A DNA stretch of 35,970 bases from Hyphomicrobiales bacterium (GTDB lineage Bacteria; Pseudomonadota; Alphaproteobacteria; Rhizobiales; Aestuariivirgaceae). Below, piece by piece: positions 7,846 through 17,768 of this stretch. The notes under the pieces were generated by a model. That model made no database searches. It was not told the origin of the DNA and was given only the letters and a program-made list of their open reading frames with translations. How positions within the stretch are numbered: the stretch's first letter is position 1; the number at the start of each line of letters is the position of its first letter. Made by a program: the position numbers and the translations under genes. Location of the stretch: positions 1 to 35,970 of the forward strand of contig JAAURV010000002.1 in the NCBI GenBank assembly GCA_012032065.1. The letters run 5' to 3'.

Positions 7846-8676
7846 ATGGCACGCGCAGTTTCATCCCGCCGCAAATGGACCTTCACACTTATTGCCTGGT
7901 TCCTGGCGTTTCTGATCTTCTTCCCGATCCTCTGGACCATTCTCACCAGTTTCAAGACGGAAGGCGATGCCGCGGCCATTCCGCCCAGGTTCCTGTTCTT
8001 CGATTGGACGTTCGAGAACTATGGCGTGGTCCAGGAGCGGTCGAACTATTTCAAGTTCGCCATGAACTCCGTGATCCTTGCACTGGGCTCAACCTTCTTC
8101 GCGCTGCTGATTGCCATCCCTTCCGCCTGGAGTATGGCCTTCGCGCCGGGCAAGAGGACGAAGGATCTCCTGATGTGGATGCTCTCCACCAAGATGATGC
8201 CGCCGGTCGGCGCCTTGATTCCGCTCTATCTGATCTTCCGCGACTTCGGCCTGCTTGACACGCGGGGCGGGCTTATTGCGGTCCTGATGATGCTCAACCT
8301 GCCGATCATCATCTGGATGCTTTACACTTACTTCAAGGAGATCCCTTCCGAAATCCTGGAAGCCGCGCGCATGGATGGTGCCTCGGTTTGGAAGGAGCTG
8401 GTCTATGTGCTCACCCCTATGGCCATTCCCGGCATTGCGTCCACCATTCTCTTGAACGTGATCCTCGCCTGGAATGAGGCGTTCTGGACGCTGGCTCTCA
8501 CCACCAAAGATGCGGCACCGCTTCCGCAATTCATCGCCAGCTATTCTTCGCCGGAAGGCTTGTTCTGGGCCAAGCTCTCGGCTGCCTCCACCATGGCCAT
8601 TGCGCCAATCCTGGTGCTTGGCTGGTTTGCACAGAAACAATTGGTTCGCGGCCTCACATTCGGAGCGGTGAAGTAA
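7846..8676 (+). CDS. smoG: Polyol ABC importer permease (MalG type)
   Basis: This 276-residue MalG-type permease starts with a basic stretch (SSRRKWT), then the first membrane segment and the family TSFKTEGDA segment. It carries the EAA loop [28 protein letters not shown] (about residues 166-193). The C-terminus is [13 protein letters not shown], the QKxLVRGLTxGAVKG ending seen in nearly all MalG-like sugar permeases. It starts 3 bases after smoF and ends 1 base before smoK, so the three are one translational unit. It forms the second half of the polyol channel. Confidence 0.88.
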   Translation: MARAVSSRRKWTFTLIAWFLAFLIFFPILWTILTSFKTEGDAAAIPPRFLFFDWTFENYGVVQERSNYFKFAMNSVILALGSTFFALLIAIPSAWSMAFAPGKRTKDLLMWMLSTKMMPPVGALIPLYLIFRDFGLLDTRGGLIAVLMMLNLPIIIWMLYTYFKEIPSEILEAARMDGASVWKELVYVLTPMAIPGIASTILLNVILAWNEAFWTLALTTKDAAPLPQFIASYSSPEGLFWAKLSAASTMAIAPILVLGWFAQKQLVRGLTFGAVK

Positions 8677-8677
8677 C

Positions 8678-9681
8678 ATGGGCAACATCAATCTCAGGAA
8701 TGTGCGCAAGGCTTTCGGTGATGCAGTCATCATCCCGGGCGCCGATCTCGATATCAAGAATGGCGAGTTCGTGGTCTTCGTCGGCCCATCCGGCTGCGGC
8801 AAGTCAACGCTTCTACGCCTCATCGCCGGTCTGGAAGATCTCACCTCGGGCGCCATCGAAATTGACGGCAAGAATGTGAGCAGTGCCGCGCCGTCGGAAC
8901 GTGGGCTCGCCATGGTGTTCCAGTCCTACGCGCTCTATCCGCATATGAGTGTACGCAACAATATCGCCTTCGGCCTCAAGATGGCGAACGTCCCGAAATC
9001 CGAGATCGATGAGAAGGTCGCCAAGGCCGCGGCAACACTGAATCTCACCGATTATCTCGACCGCAAGCCGCGCCAACTCTCCGGTGGCCAACGCCAGCGT
9101 GTTGCTATAGGCCGCGCCATCGTGCGTGAACCAGAAGCCTTTCTGTTCGACGAACCACTGTCGAACCTGGATGCGGCGCTGCGTGTCAACATGCGCGTTT
9201 TTATCATGCAGCTGCACCAAGACCTGGGCACCACCATGATCTACGTGACTCACGACCAGGTCGAGGCCATGACAATGGCCGACCGCATTGTGGTGCTGAA
9301 CCGCGGCAACATCGAACAGGTGGGCTCGCCGCTCGAGCTCTACAACAAGCCGCAATCGCTGTTCGTGGCGGGGTTCATCGGCTCGCCGAAGATGAATTTT
9401 GTCGCCGGCAAGGTTGCGGCGGGTCACAAGGCGCACACCATTGGAGTTCGGCCCGAACACATCGACATCGTCGCCGGCAAGGCGAGTGGCGGGGAACCAT
9501 CAAGCTCGCCGAGCATCTTGGAGCCGATGCGTTTCTTCATGTCGATGCCGGCGAGTGCGGCAATCTCATCGTGCGCGCCGACGGCGAGTATGACGGCAAG
9601 CCAGGCGACAAAATCGCGATGAAGCCCGATCCGCGGCGCATCCACCGGTTCGACGAAAGGGGCAGGGCCCTCAAGCAATAG
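8678..9681 (+). CDS. smoK: Polyol ABC importer ATPase (MalK/SmoK type), one frameshift
   Basis: This is the MalK-type ATPase of the importer. The N-terminal domain is intact: Walker [10 protein letters not shown], signature [15 protein letters not shown], Walker [12 protein letters not shown], switch His in [15 protein letters not shown]. The regulatory OB-like domain starts with [11 protein letters not shown]. The visible frame then runs off into unrelated residues and stops at 9622. From 9493 the next frame encodes the expected C-terminus ([18 protein letters not shown], later [10 protein letters not shown]) to TAG 9679. One G missing from the GGGG run at 9491-9494 explains this. The restored protein has 334 residues, the usual SmoK length. 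I think a sequencing error is more likely than loss of function. Confidence 0.85.
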
Positions 9682-9713
9682 CTTGCGTTGCGTATTGCGG
9701 GCGGCCGAAGACG

Positions 9714-11321
9714 ATGAGCGAAACTTACGATTACATCATTGTCGGCGGCGGCTCCGCTGCCTGCGTTGCGGCCTACCGTTTGACCCGGGAGAAGAATGCA
9801 CGCGTGCTCATCGTGGAGCGCGGCCCCGCCAAGGCGCCGGGACTGTCGGCGTATCTGCTGCCCATGCCCGCCGCATGGATGAAAAGCATGAACGGCAGCT
9901 CGACTGTCGAAATGCATGTGCCCGTTCCCCAGAAACATCTGAACGGACGCGCGCCCGCCGTCGGGCAGGCGGCAATCCTGGGCGGAGGGTCGTGCATCAA
10001 CGGCATGGTCTACACCCGAGGCCAGCACGAAGATTACGATCACTGGGATGAGTTTCTGGGCGGCAACTCCGGCTGGGCATTCAAAGACATGCTGCCGCAT
10101 TTTCGCGGCATGGAGTGCAATCACAGCTTCCACAATCAGTGGCACGGCGTCGACGGGCGGCTGCATGTGTCGGACACCGGCGCCAAATGTCAGCTCACGG
10201 AGGACTATGTGCTTGCCGCGCAAGGGCTGGGCGTTCCGTTCAACCCGGACTTCAACGGGGCGAGCCAAAATGGCGTCGGCACAATGCAATACACCACGCA
10301 CCGTGGCAGGCGCTGCAATGCCGTGGAAGCGTTTGTCCAGCCGGCGCTCGAGACTGGACGGTTGACGATCAAGACAAACTGCCTGGTGTCTCGCATCATC
10401 GTGGAGAACGGCAGCTGCAAGGGGGTTGTATTCGGTGAGAATGGACAGGAAGTGGCGGCGCGGTGCGGCGCCGAGGTTTTGATGGCCGCCGGCACATATC
10501 ACACACCCAAAATTCTCATGCTTTCCGGGATCGGCCCGGCGTCTCACCTTGATGAACATGGGATCAGGACGCTTCTCGATCTCCCGGGTGTGGGCGAAAA
10601 CCTCCAAGATCATCATGAAGTGCCGGTCGTTGCGGGCACCAACGGCCACTTCGGTTATTTCGGAGAAGAAAAGGGCTTGAAAGCCTTACGCAACGGATTG
10701 CAGTATTTGCTGTTTCGATCTGGCCCTGTGGCGAGCGTGGGAGTCGAGGCCTGCGCCTATGTCGATCCCGACGGAGGCAAGCGCCCCACTATCAAGATGT
10801 ACTGCATTCCCACTGTTTATGTGGATGGCGATGTCAAGGAGGTTGCGCCGCAGGACGGCGTGACACTCAATGCCTGCCTTCTGCGGCCAAGGTCGCGCGG
10901 AACCGTGCGGCTCCGCTCCAAAGATCCGTTGACGCAGCCTGTTGTCGACAACAACTATCTGGCCGAGCCCGACGATTTGCGGCTTGAAATCGCGGGGCTG
11001 CGTTTTGCCCGCGAAATTCTCAAGTCGAACCCGTTGTCGAAGCGCGTGACGCGGGAATTGCTTCCGGGACCTGATGTCACGGACGATGCCGGTCTTGCGA
11101 CTCACTGCCGGCGCACGGTCAAAACCAATTGGCATCCTGTCGGCACCTGCCGCATGGGCAGCGACGGCGATGCCAACGCCGTGTTGGATACCAAGCTCCG
11201 CGTGCGCGGCATCCAGAACCTGCGCGTTATCGATGCATCCGCCATGCCCTTCATTCCCTCCGGAAACACCAATGCACCAACCATGGCACTCGCGCACCGT
11301 GCGATGGATTTCATCAACTGA
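9714..11321 (+). CDS. GMC-family FAD-dependent alcohol oxidoreductase
   Basis: This 535-residue glucose-methanol-choline oxidoreductase has an N-terminal ADP-binding motif (YIIVGGGSAACVAA, residues 7-20) and the GMC signature around GGGSCINGMVYTRG. Its C-terminal catalytic block has WHPVGTCRMG (His474) and SGNTNAPTM (Asn518 and Asn520). There is no signal peptide, so it acts in the cytoplasm, taking hydride from an alcohol onto FAD and passing electrons to a carrier or oxygen. It sits between smoK and mtlK, where rhizobial polyol operons usually carry the short-chain sorbitol dehydrogenase smoS. I infer that it oxidises an imported sugar alcohol. Choline dehydrogenase-like activity cannot be excluded from sequence. 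Confidence 0.85.
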   Translation: MSETYDYIIVGGGSAACVAAYRLTREKNARVLIVERGPAKAPGLSAYLLPMPAAWMKSMNGSSTVEMHVPVPQKHLNGRAPAVGQAAILGGGSCINGMVYTRGQHEDYDHWDEFLGGNSGWAFKDMLPHFRGMECNHSFHNQWHGVDGRLHVSDTGAKCQLTEDYVLAAQGLGVPFNPDFNGASQNGVGTMQYTTHRGRRCNAVEAFVQPALETGRLTIKTNCLVSRIIVENGSCKGVVFGENGQEVAARCGAEVLMAAGTYHTPKILMLSGIGPASHLDEHGIRTLLDLPGVGENLQDHHEVPVVAGTNGHFGYFGEEKGLKALRNGLQYLLFRSGPVASVGVEACAYVDPDGGKRPTIKMYCIPTVYVDGDVKEVAPQDGVTLNACLLRPRSRGTVRLRSKDPLTQPVVDNNYLAEPDDLRLEIAGLRFAREILKSNPLSKRVTRELLPGPDVTDDAGLATHCRRTVKTNWHPVGTCRMGSDGDANAVLDTKLRVRGIQNLRVIDASAMPFIPSGNTNAPTMALAHRAMDFIN

Positions 11322-11335
11322 GAGGGATTTCCGGC

Positions 11336-12808
11336 ATGGCACACAAACTCTCGCTCGCCACACTCGGCAGCCTCGGTTCCAAGGTCGCGGTGCCCAAATA
11401 CATGCGCCAGTCGTTGTCGCCGGGCATTCTCCACATCGGGACCGGGAATTTCCACCGCGCACATCAAGGCGCATATCTCGATGGTCTGTTCAATACCGGG
11501 AAGGGTCACGACTGGGCCATTGTCGGCACAGGCGTCCGCGATGCCGACAAGCAGATGATGGAAGCCCTCAAGGACCAGGACTATCTGACGACACTGGTGG
11601 AACAGGAAGCGGCTACCAGCAGGGCGCGCGTAACTGGCGTCATGATCGATTTTATATCGCCGGATGACCGTTCCTTGCTTGTTAAAACGCTGGCCGATCC
11701 AAAGATCAGAATCGTCTCGCTGACAGTAACTGAAGGCGGTTACTTCATCGATCCGGCGACGGGCGAGTTCAATCCCGGCGACCCGCAAATCAAGCAGGAC
11801 GGAGCAAATCCAAACGATCCCAGAACCGCATTTGGCCTCATCGCGCTTGGCCTCGCGCGCCGCAGAGCCTCAGGGATCAAGCCGTTCACCGTCATGTGCT
11901 GCGACAACATTCCCCACAACGGCATCGTGACGAAGAACGCCGTCGCAGGTATAGCGCGGCTCGGCGATCGAGGATTGGCCGCGTGGATCGAGGACAACGT
12001 CGCCTTCCCAAACGCCATGGTGGACCGCATCACGCCGGCAACGACGGACCGCGAGCGCAAGATGCTGCTGCAGGATTACGATATCGAGGATAACTGGCCA
12101 GTTTATTGCGAAGAGTTCATCCAGTGGGTTCTGGAAGACGAATTCTGCAACGGGAGGCCAGCGCTCGAAGAGGTTGGCGTACAGTTCGTGCCCGATGTGA
12201 CGCCATTCGAATTCATGAAAATCCGCATTCTCAACGGCGGGCATGCGACGATTGCTTATCCTGGGCGGCTGCTTGACGTGCACTTCGTGCACGATGCGAT
12301 GAACCATCCGTTGATCGGCGGTTTTTTCGCCAAGCTCGAGCGCGAGGAAATCATGCCGACGGTGCCGCCGGTTCCCGGTGTTGTGCTTGACGACTATACT
12401 CAACTCATCCATCGCCGCTTCTCGAACCCCAAGATCGGCGACACGATTGCGCGGCTTGCTTTCGATGGTTCGAACCGCCAGCCCAAATTTATCGTGCCGG
12501 TCGTGCGCGATCAGCTGAGTGCGGGGCGGAGCGTCAATGGCCTGGCGCTCGAGTCGGCGTTGTGGTGCCGTCACTGCGCGGGAACATCGGATAGCGGCAA
12601 ACCGACCGGGCCGAACGATCCCATCTGGGACCGCCTGGAAAAGACCGCGCAACAGGCGAAGAGCAATCCGGCGGTATGGCTCGGCATGCAGGACATCTAT
12701 GGCGATACCGCGCAGGCCCCGGCATTTTCGGGCGCGTTCTCGCGCTGGCTAAATGCGCTGTGGGCCAAGGGGACAGAAGCGGCGCTGAAAGATTATCTTG
12801 CGGGCTGA
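11336..12808 (+). CDS. mtlK: Mannitol 2-dehydrogenase
   Basis: This 490-residue long-chain polyol dehydrogenase oxidises D-mannitol to D-fructose with NAD in the cytoplasm. The N-terminal nucleotide-binding region has GILHIGTGNFHRAHQ (about residues 30-44). The catalytic block KIRILNGGHATIAY places Lys295, Asn300 and His303 at the positions I remember for Pseudomonas fluorescens mannitol 2-dehydrogenase, which supports ATG 11336 as the start. GAGAGGG lies about 9 bases upstream, and the gene begins 14 bases after the GMC gene. It is the last clear member of the polyol operon and fixes mannitol, arabitol or sorbitol as the likely imports. No sequence anomalies were seen. Confidence 0.93.
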   Translation: MAHKLSLATLGSLGSKVAVPKYMRQSLSPGILHIGTGNFHRAHQGAYLDGLFNTGKGHDWAIVGTGVRDADKQMMEALKDQDYLTTLVEQEAATSRARVTGVMIDFISPDDRSLLVKTLADPKIRIVSLTVTEGGYFIDPATGEFNPGDPQIKQDGANPNDPRTAFGLIALGLARRRASGIKPFTVMCCDNIPHNGIVTKNAVAGIARLGDRGLAAWIEDNVAFPNAMVDRITPATTDRERKMLLQDYDIEDNWPVYCEEFIQWVLEDEFCNGRPALEEVGVQFVPDVTPFEFMKIRILNGGHATIAYPGRLLDVHFVHDAMNHPLIGGFFAKLEREEIMPTVPPVPGVVLDDYTQLIHRRFSNPKIGDTIARLAFDGSNRQPKFIVPVVRDQLSAGRSVNGLALESALWCRHCAGTSDSGKPTGPNDPIWDRLEKTAQQAKSNPAVWLGMQDIYGDTAQAPAFSGAFSRWLNALWAKGTEAALKDYLAG

Positions 12809-12822
12809 GCATCACGCCTGTG

Positions 12823-12828
12823 TATAAT
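12823..12828 (+). promoter_or_regulatory. Candidate -10 element (TATAAT) before the amine dehydrogenase-like gene
   Basis: A perfect TATAAT sits 14 bases after the mtlK stop and 22 bases before the preferred ATG 12851. The nearest -35-like sequence, TTGCGG at 12798-12803, gives a long 19-base spacer, so the match is weak overall. If real, it separates the amine module from the polyol operon. Confidence 0.3.
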
Positions 12829-12850
12829 GGCGGGTTCGATGGGGAGGCAG

Positions 12851-14915
12851 ATGCGCGACGCCCGCTACGACATTCTATTCGACTCCGTCAAGATCGGGCC
12901 GGTCACGGCGAAGAACCGTTTTTATCAGGTGCCGCATTGCAACGGCGGCGGCTATCGCGATCCTTCGGCGGCGGCGGAGATGAGGCGGATCAAGAGCGAA
13001 GGCGGCTGGGGCGTCATCTTCACCGAGCAGGTGGAGATCCATCACACCTCCGAGATCACGCCCTTCATTGAGCTTCGCATCTGGGATGACGAAGATATCC
13101 CGGCGCTTGCCAGGATGGCCGATGCCATTCATTCGAACGGCGCGCTTGCGGGCATCGAGCTTGCCTACAGCGGCGCCAACGGGCCGAACCTTTACACGCG
13201 CGAAGTGCCGCTTGCGCCGATGCATACGCCGATCCTTACCTTCACCAGCGATCCGGTTCAGGCGCGCGCCATGGACAAGGAGGACATCCGCAATCTCCGC
13301 CACTGGCACAAGTTGGCCTATCGCCGCTCGAAGCGGGCGGGCTACGACATTCTCTGCCTCTACGGCGCGCATGGCTTCGGCGCGATTCAGCACTTCCTCT
13401 CGCCGCGGACAAATCAGCGTACGGATGAATATGGCGGCTCGCTGGAGAACCGCGCGCGCCTTCTGAAGGAGTTGATCTCCGACGCGCACGACGAGGTCGG
13501 AGATAGCTGCGCTATCGCGGTCCGGCTTTCACTGGACGAGTTGGCGGGCGATAGCGGTTTCACCAACAGCCAGCTTCGCGATCTTATCGCCATGCATGCG
13601 GAACTTCCCGATATCTGGGATTTCGCGCATGGAACATGGGAAGCATGTTCCGCCACCTCGCGCTTTGCCGGCGAAGCGCGCAGGAGGACTTGATCCGCGG
13701 CCTCAAAGCGCTGACGCCGCGCCCTGTCGTGGGTGTGGGCCGTTTCACATCGCCGGATGCGATGGTGCGGCAAGTGAAGAGCGGCATTCTCGATTTGGTC
13801 GGCGCCGCGCGGCCATCGATTGCCGATCCATTTTTGCCGAAGAAGATCGAGCAAGGGGAACTCGACGACATTCGCGAATGCATCGGCTGCAATATCTGCG
13901 TCTCTGGAGACATGACCATGTCGATTTCCCGCTGCACGCAGAACTCGTCCTTCATGGAGGAGTGGCGAAAGGGCTGGCATCCGGAGCGCATCAAGGCAAG
14001 GGCTTCTCAGTCGAAGGTGCTGGTTGTGGGCGCGGGCCCGCCGGACTCTCGGCGGCGCACAAGCTTGGTCTTCGCGGCTATGAGGTCTCGCTTGCGGAAG
14101 CAACCACGGAACTGGGCGGGCGCGTGAGCTTCGAAAGCCGTCTTCCCGGTCTTTCGGCGTGGGCGAGAGTGCGCGACTATCGCGCGGGCCAGATCGCGAA
14201 GTTCTCCAATGTGACGGTTTACCGCGACTCCAGACTGACGGCGGACGACATTCTCGATTTTGGTTTCGAACACGTGGCCATTGCGACCGGCGCCGATTGG
14301 AGGCGGGATGGCGTGGCGCGTTACAATCTGTTGCCCATACCGGTTTCACAGGAAGCCATTGTCATGACTCCGGATGACATCATGGCCGGGCAGCGGCCCA
14401 AGGGCCGTGTCGTCATCCACGACGACGATCACTACTATCTGGCGGGCGTGCTCGCCGAACTTCTTGTCGCCGAAGGAACAAAGGTCACCTTCGTCACCCC
14501 TTCGGCGAAAGTTTCCGAATGGGCAGGCAATACTCTGGAGCAGGGGCGCATTCAATCGCGGCTGATGTCGCTTGGCGTGTCACTGGAACTCAGTCAGGCT
14601 GTGACCGCCGTGAAGCAGGGAAGCGTCGAAGCCACTTGTACATACACCGGACGGACGCGAGACCTGCCTTGCGACGCAACAGTCCTGGTGACGGCGCGGC
14701 TTCCCCGCGATCAGCTTTACCTTGACTTGAGGAACCGGGAGGCCGAGTGGGCGGATCGGGGCATCCGTAGCGTCAAGGTGATTGGCGATGCCAATGCCCC
14801 AGCCGCCATCGCCTGGGCGACTTATGCAGGGCACCGATATGCCGAAGAATTGGACATGCCGCCCATTGGCGATTCATTGCCGTTCCGGCGCGAGATCGCG
14901 GCATTGAAATCGTGA
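12851..14915 (+). CDS. Trimethylamine/dimethylamine dehydrogenase-like Fe-S flavoprotein, two frameshifts
   Basis: Joined across two one-base losses, this is a 688-residue enzyme: an old-yellow-enzyme FMN barrel, a 4Fe-4S site, then an FAD/NAD-like domain, the architecture of trimethylamine, dimethylamine and histamine dehydrogenases. The barrel starts RYDILFDSVKIGPVTAKNRF and has YGAH with Tyr171 and His174, near TMADH Tyr169/His172. Residue 60 is Gln (TEQVEI), where TMADH has Tyr60 and, from memory, dimethylamine dehydrogenase has Gln. The cluster motif is CIGCNIC plus a Cys 12 residues on, near residue 344. The frame shifts near 13673 and again near 14039, where KVLVVGAGP continues as AGLSAAHKLGLRGYEV. 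ATG 12851 is chosen for GGGGAGG upstream and for the residue numbering. A polyamine-type importer follows. Confidence 0.82.
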
Positions 14916-14969
14916 GGCGGAATGCGCCAAACTCCTTCCGCGAGATAACGGCGATCATGAGGGGTTCAG

Positions 14970-16052
14970 GTGAAGCCTGCGGTTGAGGCGAAATCGGTTT
15001 CGAAAATCTATGAAACCGCGGGACATGCGCCGGTAAAGGCGCTGGATAACGTCTCACTGGCTATTGCCGAGAACGAGTTCTTCACGCTGCTTGGACCATC
15101 GGGCTGCGGCAAGACCACACTGTTGAGGCTTATCGCGGGATTTGAGTTTCCAAACGGCGGCCACATCCTGCTTCAAGGGCAGGACATCGCACATCTTCCG
15201 CCGGACAAGCGGCCCGTGAACACGGTGTTTCAGCACTACGCGCTCTTTCCGCACATGACGGTCGCGCAGAACGTGGCCTTTGGCTTACGGATGCTGAAGC
15301 GGCCTCAAGCCGAGATCGGCGATTCGGTCCGCCAGGCGCTGGCGCTCGTCAAGATGGAGGCCTATGGCGCGCGGCGGCCTTCGCAGCTTTCAGGTGGCCA
15401 ACAGCAGCGCGTTGCCTTCGCGCGGGCTATCGCGCCTCATCCTAAAGTTCTTTTGCTCGACGAACCGCTTTCGGCGCTCGATCTAAAACTTCGGCAGGCG
15501 ATGCGGCTCGAACTCAAACGTTTGCAACGCGAAACGGGCATCACCTTCATCTTCGTGACCCACGATCAGGAAGAAGCGCTCACCATGTCCGACCGGATCG
15601 CGGTGATGTCGGCGGGACATGTTCAGCAGGTAGGGGAGCCGCTCGCCATCTACGAAAGCCCAGTCAACCGGTTTGTCGCCGACTTCATCGGCGATTCGAA
15701 CTTCCTCGATGGCGCCGTTGTGAAGACCGCCAAAGGCGGGGCGTTGATAAAAGTGGCGCCAAACTTCCTGATTGAAACATCCGCGGCCGGCGCCGCGAAG
15801 GGAGACAAGGTGTCTTTGGCCTTGCGTCCCGAAAAGATAACCCTCGCCCAGCCCGTGAAAGGCTTGCCGCGCGGCGTAGTCCGGGAAGCCGTCTATATCG
15901 GAAACAGCACGACTTACATGGTCGAGATCGATGGAGGCATTGGCGTTACCGTCCGCGAATCCAACAGCTTGTCAGGCCAAAGCCACTTTGCGGTGGGTGA
16001 TAGAGTGGGCGTTGTCGTCGAGGCGGGCGCCGCGCGCCTGTTGGCGGGCTGA
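14970..16052 (+). CDS. Polyamine-type ABC importer ATPase (PotA-like)
   Basis: This 360-residue ATPase has Walker A GPSGCGKTT, signature LSGGQQQRVAFARA, Walker B VLLLDEPLSALD and the switch VTHDQEEALTMSDR, followed by a C-terminal TOBE domain (from about residue 275, LRPEKITL). NTVFQHYALFPHMTV in the Q-loop region is characteristic of PotA/PotG-like spermidine/putrescine ATPases. The GTG start has GAGGGG at 14959-14964, 5 bases upstream. The gene follows the amine dehydrogenase-like gene by 54 bases and overlaps the next permease by 1 base (TGATG). It energises uptake through the two permeases below. Confidence 0.88.
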   Translation: MKPAVEAKSVSKIYETAGHAPVKALDNVSLAIAENEFFTLLGPSGCGKTTLLRLIAGFEFPNGGHILLQGQDIAHLPPDKRPVNTVFQHYALFPHMTVAQNVAFGLRMLKRPQAEIGDSVRQALALVKMEAYGARRPSQLSGGQQQRVAFARAIAPHPKVLLLDEPLSALDLKLRQAMRLELKRLQRETGITFIFVTHDQEEALTMSDRIAVMSAGHVQQVGEPLAIYESPVNRFVADFIGDSNFLDGAVVKTAKGGALIKVAPNFLIETSAAGAAKGDKVSLALRPEKITLAQPVKGLPRGVVREAVYIGNSTTYMVEIDGGIGVTVRESNSLSGQSHFAVGDRVGVVVEAGAARLLAG

Positions 16053-16942
16053 TGCAACGCACGCAAATCTCGGCATGGTTGGGCGTTGCGCCTGCATGGT
16101 TTGTGATCGGCATATTCGGCGTTCTGCCGATGCTGATCATGCTTGGCATTTCGTTCATGGTTGCCGATCCCTATGGCGGTGTTGAACCTGCATACTCGCA
16201 TGAAGCTTATATTCAGTTCCTCTTCGAACGCGATCTCGACGACTCGCTGATCTTCAATCCGATCTATCTGAACATCGTTTTGCGCTCGGTTGGGCTTGCA
16301 GCGATCACGACCGCCCTATGTCTGATCGTGGGCCTGCCCGTGGCATACTTCATAGCGCGGCAGCCGGAGAGCCGCCGCGATGTGCTGATCCTGCTGATCA
16401 CAATTCCGTTCTGGACCAATCTCCTGATCCGCACCTATGCGTGGATATTGATCCTCACTCGCAATGGCGTCGTCGATGCCCGGTTGCAGTCGGTGGGTTT
16501 CGAGGCGGGGACATTCGATCTGCTCTACACCAATACCGCGGTTCTGATCGGCCTCGTTTACAGCTATCTGCCGTTCATGGTTCTGCCGCTCTACGCCAGC
16601 CTCGAAAAAATGGACTTCCGGCTGGCCGAGGCGGCTAGCGATCTTTACGCCAATCGTTGGCGCGTTGCGTGGGAGGTGATCCTGCCACTTGCCAAACCCG
16701 GCATCGTCGCCGGGTGTCTGCTGGTGTTCGTGCCATCTATCGGGGCGTTCATCGCGCCCGATCTGCTTGGTGGCGGCAAGCGGATGATGCTGGGCAGCCT
16801 TATCTATTTCCAGTTCGCAACGGCGCGAAACTGGCCCTTCGGCGCGGCGGTGTCGATACTGCTCATGGCGTTCGTGATGCTGGCGCTGCTTGTCTACGCG
16901 CGAGTTAACAAGGGGCAGGGCCTTCCTGCCGGGGGACATTGA
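16052..16942 (+). CDS. Polyamine-type ABC importer permease (PotB-like)
   Basis: This 296-residue inner-membrane permease has about six hydrophobic segments. The family hallmarks are the large periplasmic loop after helix 1 and IPFWTNLLIRTYAWILILTRNGVV (about residues 115-138), nearly invariant in PotB/PotH. The cytoplasmic EAA loop reads EAASDLYANRWRVAWEVILPLAKPG. The ATG overlaps the stop of the ATPase gene, and the gene's own stop overlaps the next ATG by one base, so the three genes are translationally coupled. It forms the transport channel with the PotC-like permease. Confidence 0.88.
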   Translation: MQRTQISAWLGVAPAWFVIGIFGVLPMLIMLGISFMVADPYGGVEPAYSHEAYIQFLFERDLDDSLIFNPIYLNIVLRSVGLAAITTALCLIVGLPVAYFIARQPESRRDVLILLITIPFWTNLLIRTYAWILILTRNGVVDARLQSVGFEAGTFDLLYTNTAVLIGLVYSYLPFMVLPLYASLEKMDFRLAEAASDLYANRWRVAWEVILPLAKPGIVAGCLLVFVPSIGAFIAPDLLGGGKRMMLGSLIYFQFATARNWPFGAAVSILLMAFVMLALLVYARVNKGQGLPAGGH

Positions 16943-17742
16943 TGCGCAGCCACGTGGGACAATACCCGGGTTTGCGCATATGGGCGGCGCTCTTCTTTGT
17001 ATTTCTCTATGCACCGATGGTTGTACTCATCAGCTATTCCTTCAATACGAACAAGCTGGCGATGATTTGGGGCGGGTTTTCGGTCCGCTGGTACGAGAAG
17101 CTGTTCACGACGGGCGGCATCGCGGACGCAGCGTTTAATTCTCTCGTCGTTGCCGTCATCGCCACAACGGTGGCCGTCGTCATCGCCATCGCGGCAGCAC
17201 TCGTGCTGGTCCGGCAGCGGCCGTTCGGTGGAGCAGGTATATCGACGGCGCTGATTTCCATGCCGTTGATCGTGCCGGAGATCGTCACAGCCGTGGCGAC
17301 GCTGATGTTCTTCGTCATCGCCAAGGCGGCGATCGGTTTCGATTTCGGCATCGGCAACATCGTTCTGGCCCATATCGTGTTCTGCATTCCCTTCGCTTTC
17401 ATGCCGATCCGGGCGCGGCTCTCAGACATGGATGGCACGATGGAGCAGGCGGCGCGCGATCTTTACGCAACGCCATGGCAGGCGTTCCGCTACGTGACGC
17501 TGCCGATTCTGATGCCAGGCGTGATTGCAGGCGCCATGCTGTCGTTCGTCATTTCGCTCGACGATTTCATCATCACGCAGATGATTTCCGGCCCTGGAAC
17601 GACGACGCTTCCGGTCTACATCTATTCCATGATCCGCAACGGCATCACGCCGGAGGTGAACGCCGCATCCACAATTCTGATTGCAGCCTCGACCGTGCTC
17701 GTGACAATCTACTGGTACGTATCGCGGCCCAATGCGAAGTGA
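16942..17742 (+). CDS. Polyamine-type ABC importer permease (PotC-like)
   Basis: This 266-residue permease matches PotC/PotI: LYAPMVVLISYSFNTNKLAMIWGGFSVRWYEKLF near the N-terminus, the EAA loop EQAARDLYATPWQAFRYVTLPILMPGV, and the distinctive SLDDFIITQMISGPGTTTLPVYIYSMIRNGITPEVNA block in the last third. ATG 16942 overlaps the previous stop by one base; TTG 16939 is in frame but inferior. AGGAGG for the binding-protein gene follows 12 bases after the stop. It is the second half of the channel. Confidence 0.89.
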   Translation: MRSHVGQYPGLRIWAALFFVFLYAPMVVLISYSFNTNKLAMIWGGFSVRWYEKLFTTGGIADAAFNSLVVAVIATTVAVVIAIAAALVLVRQRPFGGAGISTALISMPLIVPEIVTAVATLMFFVIAKAAIGFDFGIGNIVLAHIVFCIPFAFMPIRARLSDMDGTMEQAARDLYATPWQAFRYVTLPILMPGVIAGAMLSFVISLDDFIITQMISGPGTTTLPVYIYSMIRNGITPEVNAASTILIAASTVLVTIYWYVSRPNAK

Positions 17743-17768
17743 AGTGAATCAAACAGGAGGAACGCCAA

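Noticed and set aside
9485-9500. Programmed -1 ribosomal frameshifting in smoK
   Set aside because: There is no heptameric slippery sequence of the usual X XXY YYZ form, SmoK homologues are read in one frame, and many other genes here carry similar one-base losses.
13596-14915. Independent FAD-oxidoreductase gene downstream of a short OYE gene
   Set aside because: Both pieces and the middle Fe-S piece align in order with a single trimethylamine dehydrogenase-like protein; the breaks are one-base shifts.
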